Shown: piece after piece, positions 6,961-11,217 of the stretch
Layout of the letters: each line of letters starts with the position of its first letter
Numbering within the stretch: position 1 is the stretch's first letter
Origin: Kiritimatiellales bacterium
Lineage (GTDB): Bacteria; Verrucomicrobiota; Kiritimatiellia; Kiritimatiellales; Pontiellaceae
Reading direction: 5' to 3'
DNA length: 11,217 nt
NCBI GenBank assembly: GCA_021734595.1
Contig: JAIPIO010000125.1
Span: 1 to 11,217, forward strand
Notes under the pieces: generated by a model
Database searches by the model: none
Told to the model about the DNA's origin: nothing
What the model saw: only the letters and a program-made list of their open reading frames with translations
Translations under genes and position numbers: made by a program

Positions 6961-7866
6961 ATGAATAGAATTTCATCCGTCGTTTTGCCGGCCTGCGTCC
7001 TGCTGATGCTGCTGGCTGCCGGATGCGCGGAAAACAGGTCCGATGCGCCCGGCGGCAAACCGCGGATTGCCGTGAGCATCCCGCCGCAGGCCGGGCTGGT
7101 CCGTGAAATCACCGGCGACCTAATGGATATCCATGTGCTCGTCGGCGAAGGACAGTCGCCGCATACATACGAACCAACCCCGCGGCAGATGGCGGCGTTG
7201 TCCGAATCGGATGTGCTGTTAACCATCGGCGTGCCGTTCGAGAAACCGCTGCTCAAACAGATAACAAGACTCTATCCCGATCTCAGAATCATGGGAACCC
7301 AACAGGGCATTCCCCGGCGGGAGATGCACCACGACCACGACCACGACCACGACCATGGACACGTCGACGAAGAGCAGAGCGACCCGCATGTCTGGCTCAA
7401 CCCCCTTTATGCAAAAACCATTGCGGAAAACATCTGTGCGGCACTGGTTGGGATCGATCCCCAGCATACCGCCGTCTACCGGGCGAATCTGGCAACGCTG
7501 CTGATAAAGCTCGATGCGCTTGACGCCGAACTCCGCGATGCGCTGGAACCATGCCGGGGCGAGACATTCTATGTTTTCCACCCGTCGTTCGGCTACTTCG
7601 GCGATGCCTATGGACTGATTCAAAAACCGGTTGAAATCGAAGGCAAGGATCCGTCGCCAAGACAGCTTGTTCAGCTGATCGAACAGGCGCGCGCAGAACA
7701 TGTCCGGGTCATCTTTGTTCAGCGGCAGTTTTCGGACAAAAGCGCCCGGGCCGTTGCCGAAGCGTTGAAGGGATCGGTTATCCCGCTCGATCCGCTGGCA
7801 GAAAATTATTTTGAAAATCTCCGAAGCATCGCGCTTAAAGTAAAGCAGTCGGTTGCCCATGAATAG
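6961..7866 (+). CDS. znuA: Zinc ABC transporter substrate-binding lipoprotein ZnuA
   Basis: Captures zinc in the periplasm and passes it to the ZnuB permease; cluster A-I solute-binding protein, 301 aa. Seen: a lipoprotein signal (MNRISSVVLPACVLLMLLAAGC) with lipobox AAGC and Cys22, candidate metal ligands H68 (SPHTYEP), H143 (DPHVWLNP), H207 (FHPSFGYFG) and D277 (PLDPLAENY), and a His/Asp-rich loop at residues 123-134 (HHDHDHDHDHGH). The loop points to zinc rather than manganese. The ATG at 6961 is preferred because it gives a compact signal peptide and sits about 21 bases after a possible -10 box; an in-frame ATG at 6946 is the alternative, and neither has a clear ribosome-binding site. It is the first gene of znuA-znuC-znuB, and its stop overlaps the znuC start by 8 nt. 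Confidence 0.93.
   Translation: MNRISSVVLPACVLLMLLAAGCAENRSDAPGGKPRIAVSIPPQAGLVREITGDLMDIHVLVGEGQSPHTYEPTPRQMAALSESDVLLTIGVPFEKPLLKQITRLYPDLRIMGTQQGIPRREMHHDHDHDHDHGHVDEEQSDPHVWLNPLYAKTIAENICAALVGIDPQHTAVYRANLATLLIKLDALDAELRDALEPCRGETFYVFHPSFGYFGDAYGLIQKPVEIEGKDPSPRQLVQLIEQARAEHVRVIFVQRQFSDKSARAVAEALKGSVIPLDPLAENYFENLRSIALKVKQSVAHE
7330..7353 (+). repeat. CACGAC x4 hexamer repeat encoding the His-Asp loop of ZnuA
   Basis: Four perfect CACGAC copies encode (His-Asp)4 within the zinc-binding loop. The flanking CAC, CAT and GGACAC codons extend the His-rich stretch. Such a tract can gain or lose copies in frame by slippage. Confidence 0.9.
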
Positions 7867-8605
7867 CCCCTATCCAGTAGAGGTGGAACATCTCAATTTT
7901 TTGTACGGTGATATTCCTGTGCTCGAAAATGTCTCGCTCACTATCGGCGAACGCGAATTCGTCTGTATGGTCGGCCCCAACGGCGGCGGCAAAACCACGT
8001 TGCTGCGCCTGATGCTCGGCCTGCTGGAACCGCAGCAGGGGAACATCGCTGTTTTCGGCGCCCCGCCTGTCGAGGGGCGCAGACTGATCGGCTACCTGCC
8101 CCAGTACGCCCATCTGGATGCGCACTTCCCGGTCACGGCATTCGATGTGGTACTGATGGGCCGGCTTGGCAAAACACGCACCCTCGGGCTGTATACGAAA
8201 GAGGATAAGCACATCGCGCGGGAGATGCTCGGCCGGGTGGGTCTTGAAAAACTGGTGAAACGTCCTTTGGCCTCGCTGTCCGGCGGCCAGCGCCAGCGGG
8301 TTCTGATTGCCCGGGCACTGGTGTCGGAACCCAAACTCCTGCTGCTGGATGAGCCCACCTCCAGTCTGGACGACTATGTGGAGCGGGAGCTCTACGACCT
8401 GCTCGCCGAGCTGAACCAGGAACTGACTATTGTCGTCGTAACCCACGATATCGGGTTTGTCTCCCACTATGTAAAAAAAGTGATCTGCGTCAACCGCACG
8501 GTCTACACCCACCCCACCAGCGAAATTGATCACGATATTATTCATCAGATGTACGGCCAGCACGTTCACATGATCCGGCATGACCAGGAGCATCATCATG
8601 GCTGA
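7859..8605 (+). CDS. znuC: Zinc ABC transporter ATP-binding protein ZnuC
   Basis: Cytoplasmic ATPase that powers zinc import through ZnuB, 248 aa. Seen: Walker A GPNGGGKTT (39-47), Q-loop Gln82 in YLPQYA, signature LSGGQRQR (140-147), Walker B LLLLDEP (160-166, with D164-E165), D-loop SSLD and H-loop His196 in VTHD. The C-terminus ends in a His-containing tail (HVHMIRHDQEHHHG), consistent with a zinc-linked protein. The ATG at 7859 overlaps the znuA stop by 8 nt; a TTG two codons upstream is a weaker alternative. No strong ribosome-binding site is seen, so translation is probably coupled to znuA. Its last codons contain the ribosome-binding site and start of znuB. Confidence 0.94.
   Translation: MNSPYPVEVEHLNFLYGDIPVLENVSLTIGEREFVCMVGPNGGGKTTLLRLMLGLLEPQQGNIAVFGAPPVEGRRLIGYLPQYAHLDAHFPVTAFDVVLMGRLGKTRTLGLYTKEDKHIAREMLGRVGLEKLVKRPLASLSGGQRQRVLIARALVSEPKLLLLDEPTSSLDDYVERELYDLLAELNQELTIVVVTHDIGFVSHYVKKVICVNRTVYTHPTSEIDHDIIHQMYGQHVHMIRHDQEHHHG
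8586..8590 (+). promoter_or_regulatory. Ribosome-binding site for znuB
   Basis: AGGAG lies 7 bases before the ATG at 8598 and inside the end of znuC. It favours this start over the in-frame ATG at 8580. Confidence 0.75.
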
Positions 8606-9431
8606 GTTTTTCCAGGCGCTCCAGCAACACACCTTCCTGCAGCATGCCCTGCTGGCGGGATTGTTTGCCAGCATTGCCTGCGGCATTGTGGGAACCTACG
8701 TGGTGACACGCAGAATCACCTATCTGGCGGGCGGGATTGCGCACTGCGTGCTGGCCGGCATCGGATTTGCCCGCTACATGCAGGTGGTGCACAACTGGAC
8801 GGCCTTCCATCCGCTTTACGGCGCGCTGTTTTCCGCTCTTATCGCGGCATTCGTCATCGGCTGGATCAATATCCACGCAAAGGAGCGCATCGATACCGTC
8901 ATCAGCGCGTTCTGGGGCATGGGGATGGCCATCGGCATCCTCTTCATCACGAAAACGCCGGGCTACAGCGAAGACCTGATGAGTTACCTGTTCGGCAACA
9001 TTCTGCTCGTCACGCGGCAGGATCTCTGGATCATTGTCGCGCTCGACCTGATTATTCTGGTCACCGCCTTCCTGTTCCACAAACAGTTCGTGGCCGTCTG
9101 CTTTGACGATGAATTTGCCTGCCTGCGCGGCGTTCCCGCACATTTGTTCTACTACCTTATGCTGGCGCTTACCGCATTGACGGTGGTTTTGCTCGTTTCC
9201 ATCGTCGGTATTGTGATGGTCATCGTATTGCTCACCATGCCGGCGGCATTGGCCGGGCGTTTCTGCGGTCGGATGAGCTCCATGATGATTCTATCCGCTC
9301 TGCTGTGCGCCCTGTTGACCAGTTCCGGGCTCGCCCTCAGTTATGGCCCCGATCTGCCTGCTGGTGCTGCCATCATTCTGCTGGCCGGCATCGTGTATCT
9401 GATCACCATCACCCTCAAACGGAACATCTGA
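8598..9431 (+). CDS. znuB: Zinc ABC transporter permease ZnuB (ABC-3 family)
   Basis: Inner-membrane permease of the zinc importer, 277 aa. Seen: multiple hydrophobic segments from about residue 17 to 273, including LLAGLFASIACGIVGTYVV, FVIGWI, FWGMGMAIGILFIT, the 143-160 helix, 184-215 and 256-272. ABC-3 family blocks are present: GTYVVTRRITYLAGGIAH (32-49), the LMSYLFGNIL block (127-136), DDEFACLRGVP (170-180), and the late VGIVMVIVLLTMPAALA block (203-219). The ATG at 8598 is set by AGGAG seven bases upstream, and the gene overlaps the znuC stop by 8 nt. It is the last gene of the zinc operon. A 151-bp AT-rich gap follows, with no strong terminator visible. Confidence 0.94.
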   Translation: MAEFFQALQQHTFLQHALLAGLFASIACGIVGTYVVTRRITYLAGGIAHCVLAGIGFARYMQVVHNWTAFHPLYGALFSALIAAFVIGWINIHAKERIDTVISAFWGMGMAIGILFITKTPGYSEDLMSYLFGNILLVTRQDLWIIVALDLIILVTAFLFHKQFVAVCFDDEFACLRGVPAHLFYYLMLALTALTVVLLVSIVGIVMVIVLLTMPAALAGRFCGRMSSMMILSALLCALLTSSGLALSYGPDLPAGAAIILLAGIVYLITITLKRNI

Positions 9432-9582
9432 CTGTCAATATTGCGAATATTTCTTTTGCATTAATGATAATTCATGGGTGGTAAACGAGTCCATATGAGT
9501 TGCATTCACTTTAACCGGCTGTTCAGTCGTCTAATTATCCCCTTTTCACGCATTGGCATATATACTGCTCTAACTGTAGGTG
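9432..9582. other. AT-rich gap after znuB with a small inverted repeat
   Basis: This 151-bp gap holds AATATT-GCG-AATATT (9437-9451), followed by TTCTTTT. That is a weak, AT-only stem that could be a poor terminator or an operator half. A TTAATGATAATTCATG stretch (9461-9476) loosely recalls Fur-family sites without a full dyad. TATACT (9561-9566) is a possible -10 box for the next gene, but no matching -35 is seen. Confidence 0.4.
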
Positions 9583-9921
9583 ATGAAAAAGAAACTTAAC
9601 CGCCTCAATCTGGTGGACATGGACATAGGATTTTTTGTGAGCTACGAAATGTCTGCGGATGCCCTGACCACAAAACTCTTCCACCTTATCACGCTGGGTC
9701 GCATTCCGCTCAGGGAGATTCATGATTTTCATTTGGCAGCCAAAGAGGATATCACCGGACTCAACCACCTGAACTGGTTCAGCTTCGTCCCTTGGCACCG
9801 GTCAATCCGCAATGTCTACACCTTGCAGGCAACGGAAAAGTCTCCGCGTATTTTCATGCGCCTTGACCGAGGGTCGCACCATGTGATGCGCAACGCGTTG
9901 GATAACCTGCACTCATCATAG
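9583..9921 (+). CDS. Uncharacterised 112-aa protein, first of a paralogous pair
   Basis: Family not recognised. The protein has 112 residues, no signal peptide and no clear membrane helix. Its core from residue 14 on aligns with the next gene: shared G16, E22, KLF (31-33), IP (41-42), IH (46-47), LA (51-52), NWF (64-66), P70, RS (73-74), VY (78-79) and GSH (97-99). About one residue in three is identical. The alternating hydrophobic pattern with a late amphipathic helix would fit a small beta-rich PH-like fold, but that is a guess. The ATG at 9583 is chosen because it gives an N-terminus the same length as the paralogue's; GTG at 9580 and ATG at 9619 are in frame. The nearby AGG (9578-9580) is too close for a good ribosome-binding site. 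It lies 151 bp after znuB and 36 bp before its paralogue. Confidence 0.72.
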   Translation: MKKKLNRLNLVDMDIGFFVSYEMSADALTTKLFHLITLGRIPLREIHDFHLAAKEDITGLNHLNWFSFVPWHRSIRNVYTLQATEKSPRIFMRLDRGSHHVMRNALDNLHSS

Positions 9922-9931
9922 TGCAAAGGGC

Positions 9932-9946
9932 CCGGATTGGTTCCGG
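9932..9946 (+). promoter_or_regulatory. Small hairpin next to the ribosome-binding site of the second paralogue
   Basis: CCGGA (9932-9936), a 5-base loop, and TCCGG (9942-9946) form a perfect 5-bp stem ending one base before the AGGAG at 9948-9952. It is too short and lacks a T-run, so it is unlikely to terminate; it might tune translation. Confidence 0.35.
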
Positions 9947-9957
9947 CAGGAGAATAA

Positions 9958-10296
9958 ATGCAGACACATGCAAAGGTGCCGGGTAGCAACCTTGACCATG
10001 GATTATTGGTCACCCACGAACTTACGACCGAACATATCGTCAAGAAACTCTTCGGATTCATCCCCTTGCAAAAAATCCCGATCAAGGATATCCACTACCT
10101 GCGTCTGGCGACGTACCAGGAGGTTACACCTGCCTATTTCATGTTCAACTGGTTTTTCTTCACACCGGCAGGTCGTTCGCTATGCCCGGTTTATGTGGTG
10201 TACACCCGCAAAAGCAAACGGCTGGTAATGAAGCTTCGTGGTGGATCACACTACAAACTGCGCCGGGCAATCGCTGCCCGCAAAATTGCAGCCTAG
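9958..10296 (+). CDS. Uncharacterised 112-aa protein, second of a paralogous pair
   Basis: Family not recognised. It has 112 residues, the same length as the upstream gene, and aligns with it along the whole core with a single one-residue gap between LA (50-51) and NWF (64-66). Shared features include KLF (30-32), IP (40-41), IH (45-46), NWF, P70, RS (73-74), VY (78-79), GSH (96-98) and a basic C-terminal helix (KLRRAIAARK). It is more basic and more aromatic in the middle (YFMFNWFFF) than its partner. The ATG at 9958 has AGGAG five bases upstream (9948-9952), a good site. It is probably co-transcribed with the first paralogue. It converges on the DUF523-DUF1722 gene with one base between the two stop codons. 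Confidence 0.78.
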   Translation: MQTHAKVPGSNLDHGLLVTHELTTEHIVKKLFGFIPLQKIPIKDIHYLRLATYQEVTPAYFMFNWFFFTPAGRSLCPVYVVYTRKSKRLVMKLRGGSHYKLRRAIAARKIAA

Positions 10297-10297
10297 C

Positions 10298-11217
10298 CTA
10301 GACGTGATTCCGCAGTTGAAGTTCGATCGGATGCGGATGGAGATAGAACTGGCCAGCTAGATAGTCTACTCCGTATTTGCGGACATAGTGGTTGATAATG
10401 GTAACCGGCACAATTAATGGCACACTGCCGGCATGGTACTGGCCAATCAGTTCCTGCAGTTCCTGCTTCTCGCCGGATAGCAGCTGCTTCTTGAAATAAC
10501 CCGCCATGTGCTGCAGAACGTTTACATGTTTTGCTGTTGTGGCGCACAAGCGCAGGGTTTCCGTCATTTTAATCAGGTATTCATCCTGCACGCTTCCAAT
10601 CCTGCGCCCCTTCAAATCGGCAACAATACGCCCCAACGCGCGGTAGTGCGGGATACTGTGCGCCATAAACAGATATTTATGCTGCTCATGGAACTTGACC
10701 AGACTGCCCCGCGTGCAACCGCTCGCTATCATTTCCCGCCATCGGTCCAGTGTAAACACCCGTTCAATAAAGTTTACGCGCAACCCGGGATCGTGCAGGC
10801 GCCCCTCCTCCTCCACCGGCAGCAGCGGATAATGCTCCATAAAGGCTTTGGCAAACAGTCCGCTGCCTTTTTTGACCGCCATGCCGCCGGAAACAGGATA
10901 GACCTTCACCCGTTCCATCCCGCTGCTGGGCGACTTGCTTTTGAAAATGAAACCGCAGAGCTTCTCTTTCTCCAACGCCCGGACGCGCTGCCGGCTCCAG
11001 TCCAGCATCGGTTGGGTAAGGTCTTTCTTTGTTTTTACCGTAACCAGCCGCGGATGTTCGGGATCGCCCTCCAGTCGCATGGCTTCCCGCGGGACGCCTA
11101 GCCCCAGTTCGAACTCGGGACAGACCGGGACAAAGTCAAACCACTGCGACAGCGTGCCGGTAATATAGGTGTCATGCTTGTGGTGCCCGTCATAACGCAC
11201 CTGCTCACCCATCAGAC
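10298..11217 (-). CDS. DUF523-DUF1722 protein (TudS/YbgA-like), N-terminus cut by window edge
   Basis: Two-domain protein with an N-terminal DUF523 domain (the fold of TudS-type thiouracil desulfidases that hold an Fe-S cluster) and a C-terminal DUF1722 (YbgA) domain. Numbering here is from the first Met in view (11212-11210), giving 304 aa. That Met is probably internal: the bases before it read xGT-CTG-ATG, fitting C-L-M-GEQVRYDG, the family's N-terminal cysteine motif, so the gene continues past the edge. Seen: GEQVRYDG (2-9), PVCPE with C31, LGVPREAMRL (38-47), LCGFIFKSKSPSSGMERVKVY (85-105), then DUF1722 from about 165 (LVKFHEQHKYLFMAHS, HVNVLQHMAGYFKK, LPHPHPIEL-like end). The usual SPSCG cysteine is Ser here. 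It converges on the small paralogues. A role in sulfur removal from modified bases is family inference only. Confidence 0.9.
   Translation of the reverse strand, partial: LMGEQVRYDGHHKHDTYITGTLSQWFDFVPVCPEFELGLGVPREAMRLEGDPEHPRLVTVKTKKDLTQPMLDWSRQRVRALEKEKLCGFIFKSKSPSSGMERVKVYPVSGGMAVKKGSGLFAKAFMEHYPLLPVEEEGRLHDPGLRVNFIERVFTLDRWREMIASGCTRGSLVKFHEQHKYLFMAHSIPHYRALGRIVADLKGRRIGSVQDEYLIKMTETLRLCATTAKHVNVLQHMAGYFKKQLLSGEKQELQELIGQYHAGSVPLIVPVTIINHYVRKYGVDYLAGQFYLHPHPIELQLRNHV

Noticed and set aside
6882..7256. N-terminal extension of the PHP gene by 125 codons
   Set aside because: The extension is antisense to znuA and its promoter region, has no family similarity, and the PHP domain starts normally right after the ATG at 6881.
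9437..9457. Intrinsic terminator after znuB
   Set aside because: The stem is six A/T pairs with a three-base loop and an interrupted T-run, too weak to call a terminator.
9495..9599. A 34-codon open frame before the first small paralogue
   Set aside because: It has no ribosome-binding site and no similarity I recognise, and it overlaps the start of the next gene. It is not supported as a gene, though a leader peptide cannot be excluded.

Overview
The window comes from a Gram-negative bacterium with a moderately GC-rich genome. The Gram-negative call rests on a tripartite RND efflux system with an outer-membrane factor lipoprotein and on a periplasmic zinc-binding lipoprotein. Nothing here fixes the phylum. 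There is no rRNA, tRNA, CRISPR array, insertion sequence or phage gene. The genes are tightly packed and every gap is shorter than 160 bp.

Left part (1-3340, minus strand). An efflux operon is transcribed leftwards: outer-membrane factor (TolC/CzcC type), then periplasmic adaptor (membrane fusion protein), then RND inner-membrane permease. The permease runs off the left edge and only its first 290 residues are present. Adaptor and outer-membrane genes overlap by 14 bp, and adaptor and permease are 3 bp apart.

Centre left (3478-6055, plus strand). Divergent from the efflux operon lies an OmpR/PhoB-type response regulator, which probably starts at a TTG codon. It overlaps a membrane-bound HAMP/HisKA sensor kinase. 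The pair is the obvious candidate regulator of the efflux operon. A small UPF0235/DUF167 gene follows the kinase by 12 bp.

Centre (6045-9431). A PHP-family phosphoesterase of the histidinol-phosphatase type reads leftwards, and its 3' end overlaps the DUF167 gene by 11 bp. Divergent from it is a complete zinc-uptake operon, znuA-znuC-znuB: a His-rich binding lipoprotein, an ATPase and an ABC-3 permease. Both internal junctions are 8-nt overlaps.

Right part (9432-11217). After a 151-bp AT-rich gap come two consecutive 112-residue genes on the plus strand. They are clearly paralogous to each other and I do not recognise their family. Converging on them with a 1-bp gap is a DUF523-DUF1722 (TudS/YbgA-like) gene. 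It runs off the right edge, missing only its extreme N-terminus, and it carries Ser where the family usually has its third cluster cysteine.

Most of the window is therefore ordinary metal/efflux homeostasis. The points most worth a second look are the paralogous small-protein pair, the altered cysteine pattern of the DUF523 domain, and the mixed character of the efflux system (Czc/Cus-like layout with a permease N-terminus that looks more like the HAE-type class).
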